This document shows positions 1-12,025 of a stretch of 64,000 nucleotides of DNA, piece after piece. The notes under the pieces are model-generated. The model saw only the letters and a program-made list of their open reading frames with translations, did no database searches and was not told the origin of the DNA. Both the position numbers and the translations under genes were made by a program. Source of the stretch: JBBQUN01 sp963717115 (GTDB lineage Bacteria; Actinomycetota; Acidimicrobiia; Acidimicrobiales; SZUA-35). The DNA lies in NCBI GenBank assembly GCA_963717115.1, contig CAVQVO010000009.1:682001-746000 (forward strand), in the 5' to 3' direction. Numbering within the stretch: the stretch's first letter is position 1; every line of letters starts with the position of its first letter.

Positions 1-126
1 ATCTCGTGGGAGGGGCATCTGGCGGGGTTCCTGGCCGGCATCGCCATCTCCAAGACGATGGCCCGACCCCGCCGCGTGATCCCCGAGGAACCGCCGATCA
101 CCGGCGACGAATACTGGCTGACATGA
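1..126 (+). CDS. Rhomboid-family intramembrane protease, C-terminal fragment
   Basis: Only the last 41 codons are inside the window. The visible end begins ISWEGHLAGFLAG, which matches the last catalytic membrane helix of rhomboid serine proteases, where the His of the Ser-His dyad sits in a small-residue-rich GHxxGxxxG helix. A short basic cytoplasmic tail follows (KTMARPRR...). The stop overlaps the next ATG as ATGA, so the two genes are probably co-transcribed. The catalytic Ser segment lies outside the window, so activity cannot be judged. Confidence 0.65.
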   Translation: MSWEGHLAGFLAGIAISKTMARPRRVIPEEPPITGDEYWLT

Positions 127-527
127 GGCATCCCGCTGCCGCCCTGGCCCGGCTCGGCTGGATGCTCTTGGGGTGGCTCTTCGTCGCCATCGGCGGGATC
201 GGCGTCGTCGTGCCCGGGCTGCCGAGCACCGGGTTCTTCATCCTGGCGGCAGGCTGTTTCTCGAAGTCGAGTCCGCGATTCGAGCAGTGGATCCTCGAGC
301 TCCCGGGTGTCGGTCCGCTGGTCGCCGACTATCGGGCGGGCCTCGGCATGCCCCGCTCGGCCAAGATCCGGGCCACCCTGCTCATGTGGACCGCCATCGC
401 GATCAGCACCGGATTCGTGATCAACGGGCCGGGGGTCCGACTGGCGATCATCGCGCTCGGAGCCATCGGCACCTGGGTGATCCTCGTCCGCGTGCCGACC
501 AAGACCCCTGCCGCCCCCCTCACCTGA
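123..527 (+). CDS. DUF454 (YbaN-type) small inner-membrane protein
   Basis: Protein of 134 aa. It has an N-terminal membrane helix (about residues 8-30), a conserved PGLPSTGFFILAAGCF stretch and two more hydrophobic helices near the C-terminus (about 78-115). This order, with the PxLPTTPF-like motif, is the signature of the DUF454 family, whose function is unknown. The start at 123 overlaps the rhomboid stop by 4 bp; a longer in-frame extension upstream lies over the rhomboid gene and is rejected. Confidence 0.8.
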   Translation: MRHPAAALARLGWMLLGWLFVAIGGIGVVVPGLPSTGFFILAAGCFSKSSPRFEQWILELPGVGPLVADYRAGLGMPRSAKIRATLLMWTAIAISTGFVINGPGVRLAIIALGAIGTWVILVRVPTKTPAAPLT

Positions 528-540
528 TGGAGCTGAACCG

Positions 541-1302
541 ATGAACCTCGGACTCGAGGGCCGCACCGCACTCGTCACCGGGAGCCACCGGGGTACCGGG
601 GCGGCCACGGCGCGACTGCTGGCGGTCGAGGGGGCCCGGGTGATCGTCCACGGACTCGAACCCGGACAGGCCGACCCGGTGGTGGCCGAGATCAACGCCG
701 CCGGCGGGCTGGCTCGCGGCGTCGTCGGCGACCTGACCGACGACCGGGCGGTCGAGGCGCTGGCCGAAGAGGTCGGGAGCGACCTCGACATCGTGGTCTG
801 CAACTACGGGGTCGCCGCCGGCGGCCGCTGGCGGACGGCGACCACCGACGACTGGTTCGAGGCCTACGACCGCAACGTCGTCACGGCGGTCCGAACCATC
901 CGGGTGTTCCGCGACACGCTGGTCGATCGTGGCTGGGGCCGCATCGTCCTGCTGGGGACGGTGGGCTCGATCCGACCGGCGGCCGTGCGACCGCAGTACT
1001 ACTCGGCGAAGTCGGCCCTTCCGGGTCTGGTCGTCAGCCTGGCCCAGGACCTCGCCGGCACCGGGGTGACCGCCAACCTCGTCAGTCCCGGACTGATCGC
1101 CACGCCCGAGGTCCTCGAGCGGCTCGCCGGACGGTCCGTCGCCGAGGCCTTCGGAACCGACCTCGCCCCCCTGACCGGCTCGATCGCGACCCCCGACGAC
1201 GTGGCGTCGCTCGTTGCCTACGTCTGCAGCGAACAGGCCGGAGCGATCACCGGCGCGAACCTTCGCATCGACGGGGGTTCGGCCCGGGCGGTCACCCCCT
1301 GA
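541..1302 (+). CDS. SDR-family oxidoreductase
   Basis: Protein of 253 aa, the usual length of a classical short-chain dehydrogenase/reductase. The cofactor motif is TGSHRGTG near residue 14. The active site shows a Ser-containing strand (GTVGSI), then YYSAK (YxxxK), and the C-terminus ends with the usual NLRIDGG-type motif. An Arg at the end of the second strand segment would suit NADP(H), but this is not certain. GGAG lies about 8 nt before the ATG. Substrate unknown; 3-oxoacyl reductase-like and sugar or alcohol dehydrogenase roles are both possible. Confidence 0.85.
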   Translation: MNLGLEGRTALVTGSHRGTGAATARLLAVEGARVIVHGLEPGQADPVVAEINAAGGLARGVVGDLTDDRAVEALAEEVGSDLDIVVCNYGVAAGGRWRTATTDDWFEAYDRNVVTAVRTIRVFRDTLVDRGWGRIVLLGTVGSIRPAAVRPQYYSAKSALPGLVVSLAQDLAGTGVTANLVSPGLIATPEVLERLAGRSVAEAFGTDLAPLTGSIATPDDVASLVAYVCSEQAGAITGANLRIDGGSARAVTP

Positions 1303-1323
1303 GTGTCGTAAGGGCTGCCTAGG

Positions 1324-3480
1324 GTGGTCGAGGTGACCCCCACCACGACCGACACGGCCGGGATCGAACCACCCCGACCCACCCTCGACGAGGTCGAGCG
1401 CGAACTGGCCGAACACGTCCGGGCCCTCGCCGGTCCCGACGCGGTGCCTCGCCAGGAGCAGCTCGATGCCGTGGCCGCCGTCGTCGCCGGCCGCCAACGC
1501 ACCCTGCTGGTGGCCCGCACCGGGTTCGGCAAGTCGGCCGTCTACTTCTCGGCCACCCGCATGCTGCGCGACCGGGGGTGGGGGCCGACCGTGGTGGTGT
1601 CGCCCCTGTTGGCACTCATGCGCGATCAGGTCGCCGCCGCCCAGCGACTCGGTCTGGCGGCCGAGACCATCAACTCCTCGAACCTCGGCGCCTGGGACGC
1701 CATCGAGGCCCGCATCGCCGCCGACCAGACCGATCTGCTCCTCATCGCGCCGGAACGGCTGGCGAACGCCGGCTTCCGGCGTCGGGTCTTCGACACCCTC
1801 CGCCGCCGGCCCTTCGCGCTCGTGTGCGACGAGGCCCACTGCATCTCCGACTGGGGTCACGACTTCCGGCCCGACTATCGGCGCCTGCGCCGCCTGCTCG
1901 CCGAACTGCCGGACTGGACCCCGGTGCTCGCCACCACCGCCACCGCCAACCAACGGGTCACCGACGACGTCGCCGCCCAGCTCGGCGACGACACCCTGGT
2001 GCTGCGCACCTCGCTCGATCGTGCGTCGCTCCACCTCAGCGTGGTCGAACTCGACAACGACGCCCAGCGGCTGGCCTGGCTGGCCGAGACCATCGAGCGC
2101 CTGCCGGGTTCGGGCATCATCTACTGCCTCACCCAGGCCCAGGCCGACGACGCCGCAGCTTGGCTCCGGAGCCAGGGCCACGACGTCGAGTCCTACACCG
2201 GCGGCATCGACGCCGAACGTCGCCGGCAACTCGAGGACGCCCTGCGAGACAACCGGATCAAGGCGTTGGCCGCCACATCGGCCCTCGGCATGGGATTCGA
2301 CAAGGGCGACATGGCCTTCTGCATCCACCTCGGGCTGCCCCCGTCGCCGGTGGCCTACTACCAACAGATCGGCCGCGCCGGTCGAAACATCGAGCGGGCC
2401 GAGGTCATCGCCCTGCCCCGACCGGTCGAAGACGCCGCCGTGTGGCGCTGGTTCGAGTCGGTCTCCCTGCCGTCTCGGCAGATCTGCGAGTCGGCCCTCG
2501 ACCAACTCGACACCGCCCGGCCGACCTCGGTTGCCGCCCTCGAGACCGCGGTCAATCTCGGGCGAAACCGGCTCAACACCCTCATGAACATCCTCGAGGT
2601 CGATGGAGCCGTCGACCGGGTCCGCGGGGGCTGGGTCCGATCGGGCAACCCCTGGTCCTACGACGCCGAACTCGCCACGACCCTGTCGGCGTTGCGCCGG
2701 ACCGAGTCCGATCAGATGCTCACCTGGGCGTCGCTCGATCGTTGTCGGCTCCGGTATCTCCGCGAGTCGCTCGACGACGCCGAGGCGGCCGACTGCGGGC
2801 GCTGCGATCGCTGCACCGGACACACCTGGCAGCACCACCCCGACCCCGCGCTCGCCACTCGGGCCAACGACTTCCTGCGCGGTGGCGAACTGGTCGTCGA
2901 GCCCCGGAAGCAGTGGCCCTCGGGCATCGACGCGCCGAAGGGTCGGATCACCGCCGATCGTCAGGCCCAGCCCGGTCGATCGTTGGCCCGTCTCGGTGAC
3001 GGCGGGTGGAGCACCCCGCTGGCCAACCTCATCGCCGCGTGCGACCGGGCCGACCCCATCTCGGTGCCCGCCGACCTCATCACGTCGCTGGCTTCGGTCC
3101 TGAAGACGTGGGACTGGGACGAGCGACCCACCTGGATCGTTCCGATGCCATCGCGGCGGCGGGCGGCCCTGATCGATGGCGTCGCCGAGGGTCTGGGTGC
3201 CCTCGGTCGACTGCCCGTGCATCGGGCCCTGATCGAACGGTCCAGTCCCGACGCCACGTTCCAGGTCGAGCAGGCCAACTCGGCCCATCAAGTGGGCAAC
3301 GTCCGGCATCGCATCGTCGTCGACCCGGATGCACTCCCGACCGACCCCGACGTGCTCGCCGGGCCGGTGCTGCTGATCGACGACGAGGCCGATTCCCGCT
3401 GGACGCTCACCGTTGCCGCGTGGGAACTCACCGGGGCCGCGACCGGTCCCGTGCTGCCGCTGGTCCTGCGGACCCGCTGA
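1324..3480 (+). CDS. recQ: RecQ-family ATP-dependent DNA helicase with C-terminal PRTase-like domain
   Basis: Protein of 718 aa. Residues 1-330 form a superfamily-2 helicase core: Walker A GFGKS, DEAH box in CDEAHCISDWGHDFRP (the RecQ aromatic-rich loop), SAT-like ATTATA, and motif VI as QQIGRAGRN. Residues 480-500 carry four cysteines (CRLRYL...CGRCDRC) of the RecQ zinc module. The last about 160 residues are not HRDC; they contain MPSRRR and then VLLIDDEADSRWT, which resembles the PRPP-binding acidic loop of phosphoribosyltransferases. The start is GTG at 1324; a second GTG at 1333 is possible. RecQ unwinds 3'-tailed DNA in repair and recombination. Confidence 0.85.
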   Translation: MVEVTPTTTDTAGIEPPRPTLDEVERELAEHVRALAGPDAVPRQEQLDAVAAVVAGRQRTLLVARTGFGKSAVYFSATRMLRDRGWGPTVVVSPLLALMRDQVAAAQRLGLAAETINSSNLGAWDAIEARIAADQTDLLLIAPERLANAGFRRRVFDTLRRRPFALVCDEAHCISDWGHDFRPDYRRLRRLLAELPDWTPVLATTATANQRVTDDVAAQLGDDTLVLRTSLDRASLHLSVVELDNDAQRLAWLAETIERLPGSGIIYCLTQAQADDAAAWLRSQGHDVESYTGGIDAERRRQLEDALRDNRIKALAATSALGMGFDKGDMAFCIHLGLPPSPVAYYQQIGRAGRNIERAEVIALPRPVEDAAVWRWFESVSLPSRQICESALDQLDTARPTSVAALETAVNLGRNRLNTLMNILEVDGAVDRVRGGWVRSGNPWSYDAELATTLSALRRTESDQMLTWASLDRCRLRYLRESLDDAEAADCGRCDRCTGHTWQHHPDPALATRANDFLRGGELVVEPRKQWPSGIDAPKGRITADRQAQPGRSLARLGDGGWSTPLANLIAACDRADPISVPADLITSLASVLKTWDWDERPTWIVPMPSRRRAALIDGVAEGLGALGRLPVHRALIERSSPDATFQVEQANSAHQVGNVRHRIVVDPDALPTDPDVLAGPVLLIDDEADSRWTLTVAAWELTGAATGPVLPLVLRTR

Positions 3481-3501
3481 GATCGCCGGCGTGGTGGCGG
3501 G

Positions 3502-4335
3502 TCAGCGGGCGTCGAGCGGTTCGAGCACCGTTCGGCTGATGGCCTGCGAGGCAACGGCGAGGTGCCGGGCGTCGATCGGGACCTGTGGATCGACGGCGCC
3601 GCTGCGGGTCGCCAGCGCCGCATCGAAGCTCGGTCGTTCCTCATCGAAGACGAGTTCGAGCATCTTGGCTCCGGCCACCGACTTCGAGATGATCTCACCG
3701 GTCTGGATCGTGTGCGCCAGCCGAATCGGACCCAAGGCCAGCCATTCCAGGGCCGATGCGGGAACCGTGGGGGCGGTCGCGGGATCGACGTCGGCGGCCG
3801 CGCTGAGCAGCGGCTCCCAGTAGTCGACGAGGTTCTTGCGACAGTAGGCGGCGACGGCGCGATCCTTCGGGTCCCGCATCCAATCCGACGTGGGATTGCC
3901 GCGAACGGCGATGGCGTGACGGACCAGCGTTCGCCACGTCACCGGGTTCACCTCGACGTCGGGGCCGTACCCGGTGACGCCCTCCCGGTGCGAGACCGAC
4001 GGCACCAGGGCGTCGGCCGTGGTCGCCAGCGACGCCGTCGTGAGGTAGCTGCCCTCGATCGGACCACCCGATCCGGCAGCCTCGCGTTCCCGACGATGCA
4101 CCTCGTCGATCACCGGGACGTCGGCTTCTCCGAGCGGATGTCGGGTGACGACCACCAGGTCGATGTCGGAATGACCCGGTTGATAGTCGCCGAGCGCGAC
4201 CGAACCCACCAGATGGAGACCCGACACGACGTCCGGCAACGCCTCGTCGAGCAGGTCGAGCAGGCGGTCGATCCGTTCGGCGACGTCGGGCGGGAGCGAG
4301 GGGGCGTCCATGATCCGACCGTAACGGACTCCCAT
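3502..4335 (-). CDS. Nucleotidyltransferase with aminoglycoside-adenylyltransferase-like C-terminal domain
   Basis: Protein of 277 aa. The N-terminal part has the polymerase-beta-type motif GSVALGDYQPGHSDIDLVVV, in which Gly-Ser and the Asp-x-Asp pair bind nucleotide and metal. The C-terminal helical part (KDRAVAAYCRKNLVDYW and later) resembles the DUF4111 or ANT(3'')/(9) helper domain. An ATG at 4311 is an alternative start that fits the family better. It converges with recQ and diverges from surE. Substrate not known; real aminoglycoside resistance is possible but not shown. Confidence 0.75.
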   Translation of the reverse strand: MGVRYGRIMDAPSLPPDVAERIDRLLDLLDEALPDVVSGLHLVGSVALGDYQPGHSDIDLVVVTRHPLGEADVPVIDEVHRREREAAGSGGPIEGSYLTTASLATTADALVPSVSHREGVTGYGPDVEVNPVTWRTLVRHAIAVRGNPTSDWMRDPKDRAVAAYCRKNLVDYWEPLLSAAADVDPATAPTVPASALEWLALGPIRLAHTIQTGEIISKSVAGAKMLELVFDEERPSFDAALATRSGAVDPQVPIDARHLAVASQAISRTVLEPLDAR

Positions 4336-4485
4336 GCCGATGGCAGCGCGCCGCTCGGCCGATGGCGGCGCACCCCACGGGGTACGGGCGGGGCACCGGC
4401 CGGCACCGACGATCGTCCCTCGGCACGACGAAGGTCACCAAGAGTTCAACTCGTTGACACCGGGTGCGCCGGTAGCGTTCCGGTC

Positions 4486-5307
4486 ATGCGACTCCTGCTG
4501 ACCAACGACGACGGCATCGACTCCGTGGGCCTCCACGTCCTGGCCGAGGCCATGAAACCGTTCGGCGACGTCGTCATCGCCGCCCCCGATCGGGAGTACT
4601 CCGGGGCCGGTGCGGCCATCGGGGCGCTCTGGTTGAACCGGCCCGAGGTGCATCGGATGCAGCTGCCCGGCTTCACCGAGGCCTGGTCGGTTTCGGGCCC
4701 GCCGGCGCTCTGCGTGTTCTTCGCTCGCCTCGGCGCCTTCGGCCCGCCGCCCGACCTGGTGGTCTCGGGCATCAACCCCGGGGCCAACGTGGGCCGCTCG
4801 GTCTACCACTCCGGCACGGTCGGCGCCGCCCTCACCGCCCGCAACGGCGGCATCAACGGGGTGGCGGTGAGCCAATCGGTGACGGGGTTCGGAGCCGAGG
4901 GTCAGGCCTGGGAAGACGCCATCGCCGGCCAGAAGTGGGAGACCGCCGCCGCCATCGCGGCCGAGGCCGTCGCCGCGATCATCGCCGATCCGCCGGCCGA
5001 GCCCTCGGTGCTCAACATCAACGTCCCCGATCTCGAGCTCGATCAGATCACCACGCGCCGCTGGACCCGGGTCGGCAACGAGCCGCCTCGGGCCATGTCA
5101 ACGGCGGTGCTCACGCCCAAGATCGGCCACGACGGGAGCTTCCACGTCGACATGCAGTTCGGCGAGGAGCGGTCTCAGACCAGCGAGACCGACGTGGGCG
5201 CCATCATGAACGACGAGGTCTCGCTGACCTGGCTCGGTCGCCTCGTCGCCGTCGACGGCGACACCGACGCCATCGACAAGCGGATCGATGCCCTGTTGAC
5301 TCCCTGA
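4486..5307 (+). CDS. surE: 5'-nucleotidase SurE
   Basis: Protein of 273 aa beginning MRLLLTNDDGID, the SurE metal-binding start (NDDG). APDREYSGAGAAI, VSGINPGANVG and YHSGTVGAA follow, all SurE signature blocks that hold the divalent metal and phosphate. The C-terminal part ends with an alternating Asp-rich helix. The frame is open far upstream, but the family alignment fixes the ATG at 4486. SurE removes phosphate from nucleoside 5'-monophosphates in stationary phase or stress. Confidence 0.93.
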   Translation: MRLLLTNDDGIDSVGLHVLAEAMKPFGDVVIAAPDREYSGAGAAIGALWLNRPEVHRMQLPGFTEAWSVSGPPALCVFFARLGAFGPPPDLVVSGINPGANVGRSVYHSGTVGAALTARNGGINGVAVSQSVTGFGAEGQAWEDAIAGQKWETAAAIAAEAVAAIIADPPAEPSVLNINVPDLELDQITTRRWTRVGNEPPRAMSTAVLTPKIGHDGSFHVDMQFGEERSQTSETDVGAIMNDEVSLTWLGRLVAVDGDTDAIDKRIDALLTP

Positions 5308-5344
5308 GTCGGGCGCCGTTGCGGTAGCCTCGTCATTGGCCTTA

Positions 5345-5535
5345 CAGGCACTCGGGAGAGTGGTCGGTTCGCCGGCCCGCCGAAGGAGCAACCGCCCCGG
5401 AAACTCTCAGGCACCGGTACCGAACGTCTTTGGCCACTCTGGAGAGCGTCGGCGGTCCCTCGGGACCATCCGGCCACCGAAGGAGCAAGTGGCTGCGGCC
5501 ACCAAACTCTCAGGTACCAACGACAGAGGGGGCAC
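5345..5535 (+). promoter_or_regulatory. Tandem glycine riboswitch (two aptamers)
   Basis: Two copies of the glycine aptamer core lie in series. The first runs from about 5349 to 5425 and contains GGGAGAG, CCGAAGGAGCAA and AAACTCTCAGGCACC. The second runs from about 5434 to 5528 with GGAGAGC, CCGAAGGAGCAAG and AAACTCTCAGGTACC. This order is the classic tandem gcvT-motif RNA. It stands 35-40 nt before the gcvT start, so glycine should switch on the cleavage operon. Confidence 0.95.
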
Positions 5536-5562
5536 CCGTCGAACGACTGTCGAGGTGCGCCC

Positions 5563-6690
5563 GTGTCCGAACCGCCCGTCTCCGAACCGAGGCCCACGCC
5601 CCTGGCGGCACTCCACGCCGAGCGAGGCGGTCGCATGGTCGATTTCGCCGGCTGGTCGCTGCCCGTCCACTACGAGGGGGCCATCGCCGAGACCAATCAG
5701 GTGCGGCGTTCCGCCGGCCTGTTCGACGTCTCGCACATGGGGGTCGTCGATCTCATCGGCCCGGGGGTCGCGGCGGCGCTCGAGACGATCACCCCCGCGG
5801 GACTCACGACGCTCGAGCCGGGCCGGATGCGTTACGCCCTCCTCACCAACACCGGCGGCGGGCTGATCGACGACATGATGGTCACCCGCCCGCTCACCGA
5901 CGACGCCGGGGAGCACCTGGTCGTCGTCGTGAACGGCTCCCGCCGGTCGGTCGATCTCCCCCACCTCGAGGCGTCGCTGGACGGAATCGACGTGGCCCTC
6001 CGCGCCCCCTACGCACTGGTGGCCGTGCAGGGGCCCCGAGCGGTCGAGGCGCTGGCCCGTCTGGCCCCCGAGGTCGCGGCCATGGTGTTCATGGATGCCA
6101 TCACCATCTCGATCGACGGGGTCGAGATCGAGATCTCCCGTTCGGGCTACACCGGTGAGGACGGGTTCGAGCTCACGATTCCCGGCGAGGCCGCCGATCG
6201 GATCGCCCGCCTGCTCCTCGACCAACCCGAGGTCGAGCCGGCCGGTCTGGGCGCCCGAGATGCGCTGCGTCTCGAAGCCGGATTGTGCCTCTACGGCAAC
6301 GACCTCGACGAAACGATCAGCCCCGTCGAGGCCGATCTCGTCTGGACGATGCCCAAGCGGCGTCGCGAAGCCGGGGACTTCCTGGGCTCGGAACGGATCC
6401 TGGCCGAGTTGGCCGACGGGCCGAGCCGGACCCGGGTCGGTCTGGCCCCCGAGGGCAAGCGACCGGTTCGCGACGGCGCCACGCTGCGCACCCTCGACGG
6501 CGAGACGATCGGCATCGTGACCTCGGGCGGGTACGGGCCGACGGTCGAACGGCCCGTCGCCATGGGCTACGTGCCCCCCGAACGATCCACGGTCGGAACG
6601 ACCCTGATCGCCGATGTCCGAGGCAACGACGTCCCCTGCGTCGTCGCCGATCTGCCCTTCGCTCCCCATCGCTACGTCCGAGGTGTCTGA
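5563..6690 (+). CDS. gcvT: Glycine cleavage system T protein (aminomethyltransferase)
   Basis: Protein of 375 aa. It transfers the aminomethyl carbon to tetrahydrofolate and releases ammonia. Typical blocks are MVDFAGWSLPVHY, RRSAGLFDVSHMG, the folate-pocket region GYTGEDGFEL and GLGARDALRLEAGLCLYGNDLDE. The C-terminal barrel has VTSGGYGPTVERPVAMGYV. The start is GTG directly after the glycine riboswitch. It is followed after 1 nt by gcvP, so the two form a riboswitch-controlled operon. Confidence 0.95.
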   Translation: MSEPPVSEPRPTPLAALHAERGGRMVDFAGWSLPVHYEGAIAETNQVRRSAGLFDVSHMGVVDLIGPGVAAALETITPAGLTTLEPGRMRYALLTNTGGGLIDDMMVTRPLTDDAGEHLVVVVNGSRRSVDLPHLEASLDGIDVALRAPYALVAVQGPRAVEALARLAPEVAAMVFMDAITISIDGVEIEISRSGYTGEDGFELTIPGEAADRIARLLLDQPEVEPAGLGARDALRLEAGLCLYGNDLDETISPVEADLVWTMPKRRREAGDFLGSERILAELADGPSRTRVGLAPEGKRPVRDGATLRTLDGETIGIVTSGGYGPTVERPVAMGYVPPERSTVGTTLIADVRGNDVPCVVADLPFAPHRYVRGV

Positions 6691-6691
6691 C

Positions 6692-9553
<2,862 letters not shown>

Positions 9554-9584
9554 GCCCACCGGAGTTGGAACTAGGGTCGCGGCC

Positions 9585-10412
9585 ATGAGCGACCTCGAGA
9601 TGCTGGCATCGGGTTACGGACTGGTGGAAGGCCCACGGGCCGACGATCGGGGCAACCTCTACTTCTCCGACGTCCACGGCGGCGGCGTCCACCGTCGGCG
9701 ACCCGACGGGACCATCGAGACGGTCATCCCGAAACGTCGGGGCGTCGGCGGCATCGCCCTGCACGCCGACGGCGGGCTGGTCGTTTCGGGGCGCAACATC
9801 TGCCATGTGCTCGACGGCGAGACCCGGATCGTGTTCGCCCCGGATGCACCCGGGCTCAACGACCTCATCGTGGATCGCGACGGCGCCGTGATCTGCGGGA
9901 CGATGCGTTCCGATCCGTTCTCGACCGACGGGCCCCGCACCACGGGGGAATGCTGGCGGGTCCCGGCCGACGGCGAGGCGAACGAGCTCTACGACGACAT
10001 CGCGCTCACGAACGGCATCGGCTTCTCGCCCGACGGCACGATCCTGTACCACGCCGACACGACCCGGGGCGTGTGGGCCCACGACTACGCCGACGGCGTG
10101 GCGAGCGGGCGACGCCTCTTCGCCGCCGACGGCCTGATGCCCGATGGTCTGGCCATCGACGAGGCGGGCACGGTCTGGGTGGCCGACGTCTCCGGATCGG
10201 GCTCGGTCCGAGGCTACGACCCGTCGGGCACCGAGGTCGGCCGCATTGCCGTTCCGGCGCGCATGGTGACGAGCGTGAGCTTCGGCGGGATCGACCGCCG
10301 AGACCTCTACATCGTCACCGGCGACAACACCGACGACCCCGAACGGCGAGGCACGATCTTCCACACCCGGGCCGAGGTGCCCGGCGTCCCGATTCCGATG
10401 GCCCGCGTCTGA
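9585..10412 (+). CDS. SMP-30/gluconolactonase/LRE-family protein
   Basis: Protein of 275 aa with a six-bladed propeller pattern. It shows VEGPRADDRGNLYFSDVHGGGVHR near the N-terminus, LNDLIVDRDG, LTNGIGFSPDGTILYHADT in the middle and MPDGLAIDEAGTVWVADVSG later, the E, N and D metal-binding positions of the SMP-30 family. These enzymes hydrolyse sugar lactones or related esters with a divalent metal. It starts 31 nt after gcvP; a functional link with glycine cleavage is not evident. Confidence 0.85.
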   Translation: MSDLEMLASGYGLVEGPRADDRGNLYFSDVHGGGVHRRRPDGTIETVIPKRRGVGGIALHADGGLVVSGRNICHVLDGETRIVFAPDAPGLNDLIVDRDGAVICGTMRSDPFSTDGPRTTGECWRVPADGEANELYDDIALTNGIGFSPDGTILYHADTTRGVWAHDYADGVASGRRLFAADGLMPDGLAIDEAGTVWVADVSGSGSVRGYDPSGTEVGRIAVPARMVTSVSFGGIDRRDLYIVTGDNTDDPERRGTIFHTRAEVPGVPIPMARV

Positions 10413-10418
10413 GCGAGT

Positions 10419-10796
10419 TCAGTTCGGAACGACGCGGAACGCACGGGCCAGGAGCGGCGAGGCCGCGTCGAGGGCCTCTTGCGGCGGCATCGGGTGCGCC
10501 TGTCGGCCGAACTCGAAGCCATGATCGCTCGATCGGCGGCGCGGTGGCCGGGTCCCGGCCGTCGCGGTGACCACGGGCGCCTCGGTCTCCCAACCGTCGG
10601 GCTGGGTCGGGGTGCGCAGATCGACGAGCGACCATCCGACGGGAGCGGTCCGGGTGCGAGCGTGCCCCGAGCACAGCGGGATCCCCTCGAACGAGTCGGT
10701 GAGATCGACCAGATGGACCTCTGCTCGTTCGTTCTTGAATTGCATGCTCGCAATCGCTTCGATTCCACAGCCCAGTCGAGCACAGCGCAAACCCAT
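10419..10796 (-). CDS. DUF3499-like small zinc-binding protein
   Basis: Protein of 125 aa. The N-terminal 60 residues have CARLGC, then a beta-rich stretch, then LCSGHARTRTAPVGW. The pair of cysteines and the Cys-x2-His with TAPxGW match the actinobacterial DUF3499 family. The rest is low in complexity and probably disordered. The frame is open far upstream, but the ATG at 10796 gives the family start. It converges with the SMP-30 gene. Function unknown. Confidence 0.7.
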   Translation of the reverse strand: MGLRCARLGCGIEAIASMQFKNERAEVHLVDLTDSFEGIPLCSGHARTRTAPVGWSLVDLRTPTQPDGWETEAPVVTATAGTRPPRRRSSDHGFEFGRQAHPMPPQEALDAASPLLARAFRVVPN

Positions 10797-10910
10797 GACC
10801 GACGAAGGTAGCCGCTTCGTCTCCGAGATGGGTGGACGACTCGGCGCCGACCACTCCGCCCCCACCCCCGACCGGACGACGACGGTGGTCTGTCGGATCC
10901 GTCGCGGTTC

Positions 10911-10923
10911 TGTCACAGTGACA
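10911..10923. promoter_or_regulatory. 13-bp palindrome TGTCACAGTGACA at the XdhC start
   Basis: TGTCAC-A-GTGACA is a perfect inverted repeat ending 2 bp before the ATG of the XdhC gene. Its position could let a repressor cover the start region. No regulator gene lies beside it. Confidence 0.35.
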
Positions 10924-10925
10924 CC

Positions 10926-11915
10926 ATGGACTCGATCGTGCTCCCGTTCCTCCGCCATGCCGAGCGACCCGACGGCGTCTCGCTGGTCCGGATCGTCTCG
11001 CTCGCCGGTTTCGGTCTGCGAAGCGGATCCGACGGCGCGCTCGTCGGGCCGTCGGGAGTCGACGGCTCGCTGCTCGGCGGGCTGCTCGACGACGCCGTGA
11101 TCGAGGCCCATGCCGCCGCTCCCTCCGAGCGAACCGTGATCCGGACCAAGATCACCGACCAGGTCGCCGACGCCGCGGGGATGGTCTGCGGCGGCAGCGC
11201 CCGCCTCCTGATCAGTCCCCTGGCCGACCTCCCCCCGCTCCTCGGCCACGCCATCGACACCGCCGAACCGGTGGCCGTCGTCACCGTCATCCCCCACGGA
11301 GGAGACCTCGTGGTGACCCGCCGGGCCACCGACGGTGCCGTCTGCGACGATGCCGACCGGAATGCGGCGGCGATCGAACTCGCCCGTCGGGCGCTCGACG
11401 AGGGTGTCTCGGCCAGCACGTTGCACCAGGTCGAGGGCGAGGAGCTCGTCGTCTCGGTGATCGTGCCGGCGGCCCGGGCGCTGATCGTCGGCAACGGGGC
11501 GATGGCCGACGCCATCGCCGCCCAGGGAGCGCTGCTCGGTTGGGCCACCACCATCGACGAATCGCCCGAGGTCGGGCTCGACTTCCTGGCGTCGGCCGGA
11601 CCGGCCGACGCGCTGATCGTCCTGACCCACGATCCCGAACTCGACACCCCCTTGTTGTCGGCGGCGCTCCACTCCTCGCTCGGGTATCTCGGGGCCATGG
11701 GCTCGCGCGGCACCCAGACCAATCGCCGGAAACGGCTGCAGGCCCTCGGCCACGACGCCTCCTCGTTCGACCGGATCCACGGTCCGGTCGGGCTCGACCT
11801 CGGGTCCCGAACACCGGCCGAGACCGCCGTGGCCATCGCCGCCGAATACCTGGTCGTGCGTTCGGGCCGGCGCCCGGTCTCCCTCACCGAGACGGCCGGG
11901 CCCATCAACGGTTGA
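10926..11915 (+). CDS. XdhC/CoxI-family protein
   Basis: Protein of 329 aa. The N-terminal region has MVCGGSARLLISP, which is like the CGG motif of the XdhC_CoxI domain. The C-terminal Rossmann-like domain has LIVGNGAMADAIA and YLGAMGSRGTQTNRRKRL, then the family hallmark GPVGLDLGSRTPAETAVAIAAE. Family members help deliver or sulfurate the molybdenum cofactor of xanthine dehydrogenase or aerobic CO dehydrogenase. No molybdoenzyme genes are in the window. Confidence 0.85.
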   Translation: MDSIVLPFLRHAERPDGVSLVRIVSLAGFGLRSGSDGALVGPSGVDGSLLGGLLDDAVIEAHAAAPSERTVIRTKITDQVADAAGMVCGGSARLLISPLADLPPLLGHAIDTAEPVAVVTVIPHGGDLVVTRRATDGAVCDDADRNAAAIELARRALDEGVSASTLHQVEGEELVVSVIVPAARALIVGNGAMADAIAAQGALLGWATTIDESPEVGLDFLASAGPADALIVLTHDPELDTPLLSAALHSSLGYLGAMGSRGTQTNRRKRLQALGHDASSFDRIHGPVGLDLGSRTPAETAVAIAAEYLVVRSGRRPVSLTETAGPING

Positions 11916-12025
11916 GACACGGCCGGACCCCGTCGGGCCGGTTGGGCAAACCTTCCGGTTTCGCCGCCGGCGCCGCCTGGGGGATCATGGGTACCTCCCC
12001 AACGGGCGAAAGAGCGACGACATCC

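Noticed and set aside
520..3309. 929-codon minus-strand frame across the SDR and recQ
   Set aside because: Shadow of two well-supported plus-strand genes.
3562..4485. Upstream extension of the surE frame
   Set aside because: It overlaps the nucleotidyltransferase gene in antisense, and SurE proteins begin at the MRLLLTNDDG motif.
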